35,471 nt of DNA. It comes from Planctomycetota bacterium (lineage in GTDB: Bacteria; Planctomycetota; Brocadiia; JAADGH01). The notes under the pieces are model-generated. The model had not been told where the DNA came from. It did not search any database and saw only the letters and a program-made list of their open reading frames with translations. Where the stretch lies: NCBI GenBank assembly GCA_013152475.1, contig JAADGH010000064.1:25330-60800 (forward strand), written 5' to 3'. Shown here piece by piece: positions 25,637 to 33,506 of the stretch. Made by a program: the position numbers and the translations under genes. Numbering within the stretch: the first letter of the stretch is position 1; each line of letters opens with the position of its first letter.

Positions 25637-25759
25637 TTTATCTCGCCTTATTTCTGGAGGGCTCTTGTACATTATCATCGCTGATTCATGCGATCGAAAG
25701 GACCAGTGGAGCCGCCTGATAAGTCCCCAGGCGTCGTTCTCTTTCTTGCTCCATTATGT

Positions 25760-25787
25760 AGTATAGCACCGCAGGCATCATAGTCAA
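25760..25787 (-). promoter_or_regulatory. Sigma-70 promoter of the pilin operon
   Basis: Read on the minus strand: TTGACT (25787-25782), a 16-base spacer, and an extended -10 TGCTATACT with the hexamer TATACT at 25765-25760. Both hexamers match five of six consensus bases. Transcription should start near 25753, giving a leader of about 117 bases before the ATG at 25636. Confidence 0.6.
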
Positions 25788-26024
25788 ATCCTACTCCCCA
25801 TTAAATACGCTTAACAGATCATTAAATGGCGTTAATTATGCAATACTTATGGGTATGTGGACTCATTTCGTGGCCAAAAGGGTTTGTCTATAGTAGAGTA
25901 ACGCGCAATTCGGCCCCGTGATGCGCCACAGAAAAACAGGCGAAATCACAAATTTTTCTCCATCCGGGCCAGAACACCTCTCTCCGGCGTACGTAGTATC
26001 CGCTGCGGAAAGTCCCTTGGGTGC

Positions 26025-26048
26025 GGCGCCCGTGTATACACGGACGCC
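26025..26048. promoter_or_regulatory. 24-bp near-perfect palindrome, possible operator
   Basis: The core CCGTGTATACACGG at 26030-26043 is a perfect palindrome, and the flanks extend it to 24 bp with one mismatched pair. It lies between two divergent operons, a usual place for a dimeric regulator. The site is not near a visible promoter, so its role is open. Confidence 0.3.
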
Positions 26049-26232
26049 ACGTCCCTCCTCCGGGGAGGAATCGGGTCAGAGAAGCATCCGAGGGAACCAT
26101 GACTTTCCCCAGAATCTGAATGCGATCTATTCTACCCCCTTCCGGGAACAGCACTTGTATATGTTCGGGTTGTGGAACCCACGAACTGCCATTAGGAGGA
26201 GTCACGCGCCTCACGTGACGACGAAGCAATCT

Positions 26233-26414
26233 GGCGGATCGACGGGGATCGAGCGCGCGAGATCGCGTCGTTTCTCGTTCCGAGGCTCTGCCTCGGAACG
26301 GATCATCCGTCAGGCTCTGCCTGACTCCTTTCGCAGCAAAGAGGCGGAGCCGAACGGCTATGCCGTTCCGAGGCGCCTCGCGATGACACGGTAAAGGTGA
26401 TGGGGAAACTCCTC
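26233..26414. repeat. 182-bp composite palindromic repeat, copy A
   Basis: Aligns without any gap to 30059-30240 (constant offset 3826 bases), with scattered substitutions. It contains nested palindromes such as TTCCGAGGCTCTGCCTCGGAA (one base shortened here: 26279-26298) and GTCAGGCTCTGCCTGAC (26310-26326), and ends near GAGGCGCCTCGCGATGACAC, which resembles widely dispersed bacterial palindromic repeats. No transposase is encoded. A promoter follows directly. Confidence 0.85.
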
Positions 26415-26426
26415 CGAGGGAACCGC

Positions 26427-26455
26427 TTGATTCTTTCGCAGCGAACCTGTAGAAT
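26427..26455 (+). promoter_or_regulatory. Sigma-70-type promoter for the response regulator
   Basis: TTGATT (26427-26432), 17-base spacer, TAGAAT (26450-26455). Start expected near 26462, leaving a leader of about 148 bases that holds the 93-bp inverted-repeat element. It sits at exactly the same distance from repeat copy A as the moxR promoter sits from copy B. Confidence 0.5.
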
Positions 26456-26481
26456 ACCCCCTGCCTTTTGCATGTTGTACC

Positions 26482-26574
26482 CATTTAGCCAAGTGGGGGG
26501 CGTCATTCCCGCGTACGCGGGAATGACAGTGCCTTTTTCGGATTCAAATGCCGACCACTACATTTGGCTAAATG
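26482..26574. repeat. 93-bp element with 11-bp terminal inverted repeats and an inner 26-bp palindrome
   Basis: CATTTAGCCAA (26482-26492) is exactly complementary to TTGGCTAAATG (26564-26574). Inside, 26502-26527 is a perfect 26-bp palindrome beginning GTCATTCCCGCG, a motif type dispersed in many bacterial genomes. The unit looks like a small non-coding mobile element, or a structured 5' leader, upstream of the response regulator gene. Confidence 0.75.
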
Positions 26575-26609
26575 TTTACGGCATGTCCCGAGGGGAGAGA
26601 GGAGGAAGC

Positions 26610-27983
26610 GTGGCTCAGACAAGGGTGCTGGTCGTTGACGACGAACCCAATGTGGCCCAAGCCATTCAGATCGGCCTGGAGCGCATGGGCTACTCCGTCG
26701 GCACCGCCTCGACCGGACAGGAAGCCATCGAGGTCTGCGACAGCGAACCGGTCGACGTCATGCTGCTCGATGTGCGGATGACCCCGCTGGACGGTATCGA
26801 GGTGCTGGGCCGCGTAAAAAAATCCCACCCGGAGATCCTGGTGATCATGATCACCGCACATGCTGACGTGAAGGCGGCGGTAAAGGCCATCAAGCTCGGG
26901 GCCTTCGATTATATCCTGAAGCCGTCTTCCGCCGATGAGTTGAGCGAGAACATCAGGAGGGCCGTCGCCTTCCGCGATCTCGCGGTGGAAAACAAGGAAC
27001 TCAAGCGCCAGCTCAGGGCAAAACACAAGTTTGACAGCATCATCGGCAACAGTCCCGCGATGCAAGAGGTCTTCTCGATGATGGAGTGCGTGGTCGACAC
27101 GGAGAGCACCGTGCTGATCGTGGGCGCCACGGGAACGGGAAAGGAACTTGTCGCCCGTGCGCTCCATTACAACGGCCCCCGCAGCGAGAAACGATTGTAT
27201 TGCCTCCATTGCGCGGCCATACCGGAACACTTGTTCGAGAGCGAGTTGTTCGGTCACGAAAAGGGGGCATTCACCGGGGCCGACTCGCGGAAGATCGGCG
27301 CCTTCGAGGCCGTGGACGGGGGAACGTTCTTTCTCGACGAAGTCGGCGAGACCCCCCTCTCCATCCAGGCCAAGCTGTTGCGCGTGTTGCAGGAGAGAGA
27401 AATAGTCCGTGTCGGCTCGACCACCCCGATCAAGGTGAACGTCCGCCTGATCGCGGCGACGAATCGCGACCTCGCGGCCGAGGTGAAGAAGGGGAACTTC
27501 CGGGAGGACCTGTACTACCGCCTGAACGTGGTCGAGATACGCCTCCCCCTCCTCAGGGAACGCAAGGATGACATTCCCCTCCTGGTGCAGCACCTGCTCG
27601 AAAAATACCAGACCGAGGCAGGACCGGCGACGATATCCGACGACGCGATGGAGGCCCTGATGGCCCATAACTGGCCCGGCAATGTGCGCGAACTCGAGAA
27701 TGCCATTGAGCGCGCCGTGGTGTTGTCGAAGGGGGGGGGACTTCAGTCCTCTCACCTTCCGCGGATGAGTGCGCCGTCGCCTGCCGGCGACCCGGGCCCT
27801 GCAGTCGACCTGGACCAGCCGCTCTCCGAGGCCCGAGACCGCTTCGAGCAACAGTACGTCATCGGCCTCCTGCGGGAAACGAGAGGCAACATCAGCGCCG
27901 CGGCCAAGCGCGCCGGCATCGCATGGCAGAACTTCCAGCGAAAGCTCAAAAAGTTCAACATCAACGCCAAGGACTTCAGTTAG
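26610..27983 (+). CDS. NtrC-type sigma-54-dependent response regulator
   Basis: A 457-residue regulator. The receiver domain (1-120) has D10/D11, phospho-acceptor D54 and K104. The AAA+ domain (about 142-365) has Walker A GATGTGKE (172-179), the sigma-54 contact loop GAFTGA (219-224) and Walker B FLDEVGE (D243). The C-terminal Fis-type helix-turn-helix is at about 426-448 (GNISAAAKRAGIAWQNFQRKL). Once phosphorylated it should drive sigma-54 promoters. The GTG at 26610 is chosen because AGGAGG precedes it by 4 bases and the product then opens MAQTRVLVVDDEPN; the in-frame ATG at 26583 has no ribosome site. The kinase gene follows by 35 bases. No sigma-54 site (GG-N10-GC) was found in the window, so targets lie elsewhere or were missed. 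Confidence 0.93.
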   Translation: MAQTRVLVVDDEPNVAQAIQIGLERMGYSVGTASTGQEAIEVCDSEPVDVMLLDVRMTPLDGIEVLGRVKKSHPEILVIMITAHADVKAAVKAIKLGAFDYILKPSSADELSENIRRAVAFRDLAVENKELKRQLRAKHKFDSIIGNSPAMQEVFSMMECVVDTESTVLIVGATGTGKELVARALHYNGPRSEKRLYCLHCAAIPEHLFESELFGHEKGAFTGADSRKIGAFEAVDGGTFFLDEVGETPLSIQAKLLRVLQEREIVRVGSTTPIKVNVRLIAATNRDLAAEVKKGNFREDLYYRLNVVEIRLPLLRERKDDIPLLVQHLLEKYQTEAGPATISDDAMEALMAHNWPGNVRELENAIERAVVLSKGGGLQSSHLPRMSAPSPAGDPGPAVDLDQPLSEARDRFEQQYVIGLLRETRGNISAAAKRAGIAWQNFQRKLKKFNINAKDFS

Positions 27984-28018
27984 GGCGTCGGTTGCTCTGC
28001 TTGTACTGAGAACGCGGA

Positions 28019-29980
28019 GTGCTCCCATTGGCGGCGAAGCGTATCCTTATCGTCAACCCTGACCCAACCGTCAGTCGCCAGATGACGGGCGCGTTGGAAC
28101 GGAACGGGTACACGAACTTCTCGGTGTGCGCCGATGGCGACGCCGCGCTCACGGAGATCGAGGCCGATCCACCCGCGCTCATCATCGCCGACGTCAACGC
28201 GCCGGTCATGGACGGGTGGCAGTTGTGCCGCATCCTCAGATCCGAGGAGTACCGCAGATTCAACGACGTTCCGATCCTCTTGATCTCCACGAGCTACCGC
28301 GACGCCACGGCGGTGCGCCTGGCCGCGGAGGTGGGATCGTTCGCCCTGCTCCAGGTCCCTTTTGAGGAGGAGGACTTCGTCGACCTGGTATCGACGCAGC
28401 TCGCCCCAGCCACAGTGAGCCGGGACAAGAAGGACCTCCTCACCCCGCAGCGCAACGTGCTCATCGTGGATGACGACGCCTCCATCACAAAGGTCTTGGA
28501 GCATTGCCTCAAACGCGAGGACTACGACGTGCGAATCGCCCGAAATGGCGAGGAGGCCATGGCCGTCATCGAGGAGCGCGAACCGTCTCTGGTTCTGCTC
28601 GACTACAAGATGCCGAAGATGGACGGCATGGCCGTGCTCGAATGGGCGCGGCGGCATCACCCCGATATCGTGTTTGTCATGATGACCGCCCATGGCGACG
28701 AGGCCCTCGCCGTGGACCTCATGCGGGCCGGCGCCTACGACTACATCAAGAAGCCCTTCCACATCCGCGACATTCCGCCCATCTGCGAGAACGCCCTGAA
28801 CGTTCACAACATGAGGCGCATTCACAGCCAGTTCCTCGAACACATTGCCGCTGCGCAGGCCTCCGAGAGGAAATTCGAGGCCCTTTTCAAAAGCGCCGGC
28901 GAAGGGATCCTCATCAGCGACGGAGAGACCGGCCGCGTGCTCGACGCCAACCCCACATTCCATGACCTGTTCGGTTACAAGCGCGACGAGCTCCTCGGCA
29001 CGAACGTGGCCGCCATCGACGCATCCGGCGCCTTCTCCGCCGCCGCGCAGGGCAGGAAGGCCATGGAGGGCGTGGCCTGCACCAAACGAGATGGCTCCAT
29101 TTTCTACGCCGACATCACCTCCTCCGTCCTGGAACAGGAAGACCGCAAGGTCGTGCAAAGCATCGTCCGGAACATCACCGAACGAAAACAACTGGAGAAC
29201 GCCCTCCACGAAAATGCAGAGAAGCTGAAGGAACAAAACGTCCGCCTCCGTGAGCTCGACAAGCTGAAGACCGATTTCTTGAACACCGTGTCCCACGAGC
29301 TGCGCACGCCGCTCACCTCGATCCAGTGGTCTATCGATTCCCTCGATGCCTTCGTCTCCGAGCAGGAACAGAGCAAGGTGGACACGCTGCTGAACATCCT
29401 CAAAGATGACACCAACCGTCTCGCCAATCTCATTCAGGACCTGCTCAACTTCTCCCGAATCGAGGCCGGCCAGCTCCAGATCGACAAGAGGCCCATCGAT
29501 GTGGCCGACCCTCTCCACCGGATCATCGAGGAGACACGGGCGATCACCGACGCCAAGCACGTCTTGATCCAGACCGACATTGCGGACTCCATGCCCAAAG
29601 CATCCGCCGACCCCGAAAAGCTGCGGCAGGTGGTCTCCAATCTCATCGGCAATGCGATCAAATACTCGGGAGGCAAGGCAAGTATCGTCGTGATAGGTGC
29701 AAGGTATCGGCCACCGCCCGTTGATGCGATCGAAATCAGCGTTGGCGACAATGGCATCGGCATTGCAGAAGAGGACCGGGAGCGGATATTTGACAAATTC
29801 TACCGCGTCTCCCGAAAGGAAGTGAGCGGCGTCCCCGGCACGGGCCTCGGACTGGCCATTGCGAAGAGTATTGTCGAAGCGCACGGGGGGCAGGTGTGGG
29901 TCGAGAGCGATCTCGGCAAAGGCAGTCGCTTTGTCTTCACACTCCCCGTTGCACAGACCCGGAGCGAGGAGCCGGTATGA
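28019..29980 (+). CDS. Soluble hybrid histidine kinase: REC-REC-PAS-HisKA-HATPase
   Basis: About 653 residues without membrane helices, so it senses a cytoplasmic signal. Receiver 1 (7-125) has D58 but NPD instead of the acidic pair and LQVP where the conserved lysine should be, so it is atypical. Receiver 2 (146-262) is complete: D152/D153, D195, T223 and K245. A PAS domain (about 283-390) follows, then a short coiled coil, the phospho-accepting H426 in VSHELRTP, and the ATPase domain with the N box [11 protein letters not shown]1 DNGIGI and G2 GTGLGLA. A GTG at 28019 opens the frame; TTG at 28028 with GGAG 8 bases before it is at least as likely. It follows the NtrC-type gene and probably phosphorylates it. 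Confidence 0.92.
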   Translation: MLPLAAKRILIVNPDPTVSRQMTGALERNGYTNFSVCADGDAALTEIEADPPALIIADVNAPVMDGWQLCRILRSEEYRRFNDVPILLISTSYRDATAVRLAAEVGSFALLQVPFEEEDFVDLVSTQLAPATVSRDKKDLLTPQRNVLIVDDDASITKVLEHCLKREDYDVRIARNGEEAMAVIEEREPSLVLLDYKMPKMDGMAVLEWARRHHPDIVFVMMTAHGDEALAVDLMRAGAYDYIKKPFHIRDIPPICENALNVHNMRRIHSQFLEHIAAAQASERKFEALFKSAGEGILISDGETGRVLDANPTFHDLFGYKRDELLGTNVAAIDASGAFSAAAQGRKAMEGVACTKRDGSIFYADITSSVLEQEDRKVVQSIVRNITERKQLENALHENAEKLKEQNVRLRELDKLKTDFLNTVSHELRTPLTSIQWSIDSLDAFVSEQEQSKVDTLLNILKDDTNRLANLIQDLLNFSRIEAGQLQIDKRPIDVADPLHRIIEETRAITDAKHVLIQTDIADSMPKASADPEKLRQVVSNLIGNAIKYSGGKASIVVIGARYRPPPVDAIEISVGDNGIGIAEEDRERIFDKFYRVSRKEVSGVPGTGLGLAIAKSIVEAHGGQVWVESDLGKGSRFVFTLPVAQTRSEEPV

Positions 29981-30058
29981 TCATTGATGTTCACCAGCGC
30001 CGGTATCGGGACAATATCGCGGAGCACCTCGCACGGACAAAAACGCTCTGCCGAAAAC

Positions 30059-30240
30059 GGCGGATCGACGGTGATCGAGCGTGCGAGATCGCCTCGTTTC
30101 TCGTTCCGAGGCTCTGCCTCGGAACGGGTCGTCCGTCAGGCTCTGCCTGACTCCTTTCGCAGCAAAGAGGCGGAGCCGAAGGGCTATGCCGTCCCGAGGC
30201 GCCTCGCGATGACACGGCGGAGGCCATGGGGAAACCCCTC
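30059..30240. repeat. 182-bp composite palindromic repeat, copy B
   Basis: Gap-free match to 26233-26414. It includes the same nested palindromes (about 30105-30125 and 30136-30152) and the GAGGCGCCTCGCGATGACAC end. Substitutions relative to copy A are scattered. It is followed 12 bases later by the -35 of the moxR promoter, in the same register as in copy A. Confidence 0.85.
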
Positions 30241-30252
30241 TCTCATTTTTGC

Positions 30253-30281
30253 TTGACACTCGGAGGGGCCGGTGCTATATT
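30253..30281 (+). promoter_or_regulatory. Strong sigma-70 promoter of the moxR gene set
   Basis: TTGACA (30253-30258, perfect), 17-base spacer, TATATT (30276-30281, five of six). Start expected near 30288, so the moxR open-frame codons upstream of that cannot be translated from this promoter; this supports the ATG at 30420. The leader is about 132 bases. Confidence 0.7.
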
Positions 30282-30419
30282 CCTTCCCGGCGTGGGGGGA
30301 AGCTGCCGCCATGGATTCCAGCAGAACTTGGGTCTTGTTGCGTTCGGGCCGGGCTTGATCTTCGTCGGCAGCCCGGCGACTTCCGCTGCGGGAATAGACT
30401 ACGAAAGCGCGCGTGCACG

Positions 30420-31451
30420 ATGCCAGAGGCAACCTTCGGTTCCCTGCTGAAGCAGTTTCAGGAGGTCCACGAACGCATTATCGAGGAGATCGGCAAGGTC
30501 ATCATCGGCCAGCGCACGGTCATGCGCCAGATCATGGCCGCCATCTTCTCGCGGGGCCATTGCCTGCTGGTCGGCGTGCCGGGCCTGGCCAAGACCCTGA
30601 TCGTCCGCTCCCTCGCTGAAACCATGGCCCTCAGCTTCAAACGCATCCAGTTCACGCCCGACCTCATGCCATCCGACATCACCGGCACCAACGTCCTGGA
30701 GGAGTCGGAGGACCGGAAGCGTGAGTTCCGTTTCGTGCCCGGGCCGATCTTCGCCCACATCATCCTGGCCGATGAGATCAACCGCACGCCCCCGAAGACC
30801 CAGGCCGCCCTCCTGGAGGCCATGCAGGAGCGTCAGGTCACTGTGGGCCAGACGACCTACAACCTCCCCGAGCCGTTTTTCGTGATTGCGACACAAAATC
30901 CCATCGAGCAGGAGGGGACCTATCCCCTGCCCGAGGCGCAGTTGGACCGGTTCATGTTTGACATCCATGTGGACTATCCTTCCTTCGAGGAGGAAGAGGA
31001 CATCCTCATGGCGACCACGTCCGGTGAGGCGGAGGAAATTCGCCCCGTCCTGGCCGCCCGGACCATCCGCACCTTCCAGCGCATGGTGCAGCGGATTGTC
31101 GTCTCGCGGCATATCGTGTCCTACGTGGCTCGACTTGTCCGGGCCACCCGGCCCAAGGACGAGGCGGCGCCGGATTTCGTGCAAAAACTGGTGGACTGGG
31201 GCGCCGGGCCGCGCGCAGGGCAGCATCTGATCCTCGCCGCGAAGGCCATGGCCGCCATGTCGGGGCGGGTGAACGTCGCCATCGACGACATCCACGATGT
31301 GGCCGTCCCCGTTCTGCGTCACCGCATTGCCCCAAACTTCCAGGCCCAGGCCGAGGGCGTCGACTCGGTGGCCATGGTGCACAAGCTTCTCGACGTAGTT
31401 TCGGAGCCCGAGGTCGCGAAGTACACCAGGCAGCGATCTGGAACGGAGTAG
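30420..31451 (+). CDS. MoxR-family AAA+ ATPase
   Basis: A 343-residue MoxR-type ATPase, the usual length (about 320-350). Walker A is GVPGLAKT (52-59), Walker B is IILADEINR (D118, E119), sensor 1 is IATQNP (N160) and the conserved EQEGTYPLPEAQLDRF follows. The lid domain is in the last 100 residues. MoxR proteins act as chaperone-like ATPases that insert metal cofactors or remodel VWA-domain partners. A VWA protein is encoded three genes downstream, which fits the pairing. The ATG at 30420 is used because the frame upstream lies before the transcription start; its ribosome site is weak. The DUF58 protein that usually follows MoxR is absent here. Confidence 0.92.
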   Translation: MPEATFGSLLKQFQEVHERIIEEIGKVIIGQRTVMRQIMAAIFSRGHCLLVGVPGLAKTLIVRSLAETMALSFKRIQFTPDLMPSDITGTNVLEESEDRKREFRFVPGPIFAHIILADEINRTPPKTQAALLEAMQERQVTVGQTTYNLPEPFFVIATQNPIEQEGTYPLPEAQLDRFMFDIHVDYPSFEEEEDILMATTSGEAEEIRPVLAARTIRTFQRMVQRIVVSRHIVSYVARLVRATRPKDEAAPDFVQKLVDWGAGPRAGQHLILAAKAMAAMSGRVNVAIDDIHDVAVPVLRHRIAPNFQAQAEGVDSVAMVHKLLDVVSEPEVAKYTRQRSGTE

Positions 31452-31494
31452 AGCGCCGCGCGGAGGGAGGGGATTCCCCTTGCACCGTCCTTAT

Positions 31495-31547
31495 CTTAAT
31501 CCTAATCGTAATCTCTTCTCCTTGTTTGGATTGAGATTAGGATTAAG
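31495..31547. repeat. 13-bp inverted repeat between moxR and the YdjY-type gene
   Basis: CTTAATCCTAATC (31495-31507) is exactly complementary to 31535-31547, with a 27-base loop; further TAATC/GATTA repeats surround it. It is AT-rich, unlike its surroundings. It could end or pause moxR transcripts, or be a decayed dispersed repeat. Confidence 0.65.
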
Positions 31548-31574
31548 GCCAAGATCAAGATTAGGAATGCGGAC

Positions 31575-32276
31575 ATGAAAGTGTTCCTGGCCACTTTTCT
31601 TGCGAGCATCCTGTTCTCGACCCTGCCCGCGACTCACGCCGACGACACCCAGAGCGACACCCTTCGCAAGCATGGCGTGAAGGTCGAGCGACTTCCCGAT
31701 GGCCGAAGCCGTCTCGGCCGTGTTATAATAAATGGAAAGAAGCGGAGCGTGCAGCTCGATGCCAAGGTCAACATGCAGGAGGGCCTGGTGGAGTTGCTGG
31801 TTTGCACGCCGGACGGCAAGGCGCATGAGAGCGTCCTCGTCGCCGACATCCGCCCCCTGCATCTGCAGTTAGCGCTTCTGGCGCTGGGGCTGGGCCCCGG
31901 ACGCAACCCCGGCGTCCCCAGGGACCCGGAGGACAGCCGAAGGCCGGGGGATAGGGTGACCATTGAGGTGTCCTGGACGGAGGGAGGAAAGGCGCACACC
32001 GTTCGGGCCGAGGAAATGATCTGGAACGAGCCGCGGAAGCGCACGATGCAGAAGACGGACTGGGTGTTCCTGGGCTCCGTGGTCGGCAAGGGCGGGTTCG
32101 CCGCGGATGTGACGGGGTCGCTCATCACGACGTATCACGACCCGCTTGCGATCCTTGAGTGTCCGTTGAAAGCCGTCATGGACGACACGCTCTATTTCGC
32201 AAACCGCCGCATCGTGCCGCCGGTGGGGACGAAGGTGACTGTGACGATAGTAGCCATGGGAGGGAAAAAACCATGA
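31575..32276 (+). CDS. YdjY-domain protein, exported, function unknown
   Basis: A 233-residue protein with a Sec signal peptide (1-22, cut after THA). The mature part matches the YdjY domain pattern: VNMQEGLVELLVCTPDGKAHESVLVADIRPLHLQLALLALG in outline, then a strand-rich region with MQKTDWVFLGSVVGKGGFAADVTGS and a closing DPLAILECPL. YdjY domains are common in Planctomycetota near VWA and squalene-cyclase-like proteins, but no activity is known. AGGA lies 9 bases before the ATG. The stop overlaps the next start as ATGA, so the two are translated together. The protein should work in the periplasm or outside. Confidence 0.8.
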   Translation: MKVFLATFLASILFSTLPATHADDTQSDTLRKHGVKVERLPDGRSRLGRVIINGKKRSVQLDAKVNMQEGLVELLVCTPDGKAHESVLVADIRPLHLQLALLALGLGPGRNPGVPRDPEDSRRPGDRVTIEVSWTEGGKAHTVRAEEMIWNEPRKRTMQKTDWVFLGSVVGKGGFAADVTGSLITTYHDPLAILECPLKAVMDDTLYFANRRIVPPVGTKVTVTIVAMGGKKP

Positions 32277-33496
32277 AACGAGGGTCGGTTTTCGTCTCGA
32301 TGCATAAGGTAGAAGCGGCATCTTGCCGCTTCAGAAGAGGCTGGAAGCCTCTTCTACGTTCAACCCCCGTCCTCCGCAGCGGCTTCTTGGCACTGGCCGC
32401 GACATACCTCCTGTTCGCCGCCTCGGCCGCTGGTCAGCCCGTAACGCTTCAGCCCGAGGGCCGCCTCGATGTCTCCGAGCGCAAGGAGACAAAGCTCGCC
32501 ATCGAGCGCGCGCTGCATTGGTTTGAGAAGCAGCAGAACGACCAGGGTGCCTGGGAACCGGCGCAGGTGCCGGCCGTCACGGCCCTCGTCGTCACCGCCT
32601 TCCTGGGCCACGGCGGGGAGAAGTATGGCGAGTCGAACCCGGCCGTGAAGAAAGGCATCGACTTCGTCCTCAAGTTCGCCCGAGAGGACGGCGCGATCAC
32701 GGGGGAGATGTACGCCAACTACAATACCTCCATTTGCATGATGATGCTTCTGGCCACGCGCAACCCGAAGTACCGGCCCGTCATCGAGCGAGGGCGGCAG
32801 TTCCTCCTTACCCTCCAGTGCGACGAGAAGGAGGGATACACCCCCGACAAACCCGGCTACGGCGGCATCGGCTACGACAGCCACGGAAAGCCGTGCCTCT
32901 CGAATCTGGAAATGGCCCTGGAGGCGATCAAGTACTCCGAGGACGACCTGACCGACACGGCCAACCCACCGAGCCGGCTGCACTGGGACAAGGCGATCCT
33001 CTTTCTCCAGCGCTGTCAAAATTTCGCGAAGACGAACGACCAGCCCTGGGCGGGGAACGATGGCGGCTTCATCTACGCCCCGGGCCAGAGCAAGGCCGGC
33101 GGCACGCGGTCCTACGGCAGCATGACCTACGCGGGCCTCAAGAGCTTCCTTTACGCCAACGTGAAGCGTGACGACCCCCGCGTCCAGGCCGCCGTGTCGT
33201 GGATCAAGAACCACTACACCCTCGACTGCAATCCCAACATGGGCGAGCAGGGGCTCTACTACGCCTACCATACATTCGCAAAAGCGATGCATGTGTATGG
33301 CGATGAGGTCCTTGTCGATCCGAAAGGGACCTCGCACGCCTGGCGAAAGGACCTGGTGACCAAGCTCCTCTCCCTCCAGAAAGGCGACGGCTTCTGGGTG
33401 AACGAAAACGGCCGGTGGATGGAAAGCAACCCCGTCCTGGTCACCGCCTACGCCTGCATCTCCCTGGAGCTGGCCTGCAGCGGACCGGGGAGATAG
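32273..33496 (+). CDS. Prenyltransferase / squalene-oxidase repeat protein, exported
   Basis: A 407-residue protein with alpha/alpha-toroid repeats. QW-like motifs are visible at QQNDQGAWE, LQCDEKEGY, GNDGGFIYAPG and LQKGDGFWVNENG. It lacks the DxDD motif of hopene cyclases and is much shorter (about 630 in true cyclases), so cyclase activity is unlikely. The ATG at 32273 overlaps the previous stop (ATGA) and has GGGAGGG 8 bases before it. A hydrophobic export segment (SGFLALAATYLLFAASAAG) begins only at about residue 36, because a 49-bp palindromic element (32309-32357) is read through as VEAASCRFRRGWKPLLR. Neighbours are YdjY and VWA/DUF4159 proteins. Role unknown, probably in the cell envelope. 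Confidence 0.82.
   Translation: MKRGSVFVSMHKVEAASCRFRRGWKPLLRSTPVLRSGFLALAATYLLFAASAAGQPVTLQPEGRLDVSERKETKLAIERALHWFEKQQNDQGAWEPAQVPAVTALVVTAFLGHGGEKYGESNPAVKKGIDFVLKFAREDGAITGEMYANYNTSICMMMLLATRNPKYRPVIERGRQFLLTLQCDEKEGYTPDKPGYGGIGYDSHGKPCLSNLEMALEAIKYSEDDLTDTANPPSRLHWDKAILFLQRCQNFAKTNDQPWAGNDGGFIYAPGQSKAGGTRSYGSMTYAGLKSFLYANVKRDDPRVQAAVSWIKNHYTLDCNPNMGEQGLYYAYHTFAKAMHVYGDEVLVDPKGTSHAWRKDLVTKLLSLQKGDGFWVNENGRWMESNPVLVTAYACISLELACSGPGR
32309..32357. repeat. 49-bp double-hairpin element inside a coding sequence
   Basis: GTAGAAG (32309-32315) and CTTCTAC (32351-32357) close a unit with two perfect hairpins: a 9-bp stem with a TCT loop (32312-32332) and a 10-bp stem AGAAGAGGCT with a GGA loop (32333-32355). 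It resembles palindromic repeats seen many times in planctomycete-type genomes, usually between genes. Here it is within the signal-sequence region in frame. Confidence 0.85.
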
Positions 33497-33506
33497 CGGT
33501 TGAGGG

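Larger units (their letters stand above)
25637..26609. other. 973-bp divergent intergenic region between the pilin operon and the two-component genes
   Basis: No convincing gene. It holds the pilin promoter (25760-25787), an AT-rich tract (about 25795-25870), a palindrome (26025-26048), one copy of the 182-bp repeat (26233-26414), the response-regulator promoter (26427-26455) and the 93-bp inverted-repeat element (26482-26574). Open frames here (25888-26484 minus, 25918-26394 plus) run through the repeat and look spurious. Confidence 0.7.
29981..30419. other. 439-bp intergenic region: repeat copy B, moxR promoter and leader
   Basis: No convincing gene. It contains the start of a short open frame that overlaps the kinase stop (29977), repeat copy B (30059-30240), a strong promoter (30253-30281), and a leader with an 8-bp GC-rich stem (GCCGGGCT 30348-30355 pairing with 30370-30377). 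Confidence 0.7.

Noticed and set aside
26010..26240. CRISPR-like or attachment-site array in the repeat-rich intergenic region
   Set aside because: The palindromes are single or paired and not regularly spaced, no spacers are visible, and no cas, integrase or transposase gene is in the window.
25888..26484. A 198-codon minus-strand and a 158-codon plus-strand open frame (25918-26394)
   Set aside because: Both run through the 182-bp repeat, lack ribosome sites and are rich in arginine, serine and proline. They look like open frames created by GC-rich repeat DNA.
26397..26609. Upstream extension of the response regulator to an ATG at 26397
   Set aside because: It would be read through the repeat end, the promoter and the 93-bp element. 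The GTG at 26610 has AGGAGG and gives the normal receiver-domain start.
25637..26609. Sigma-54 promoter controlled by the NtrC-type regulator in front of the pilin operon
   Set aside because: I looked for the GG-N10-GC pattern on both strands and found no convincing match; a sigma-70 promoter is present instead.
29981..30259. Open frames on both strands across repeat copy B
   Set aside because: The same repeat-derived peptides (such as FLVPRLCLGT) appear in copy A; there is no independent sign of coding.
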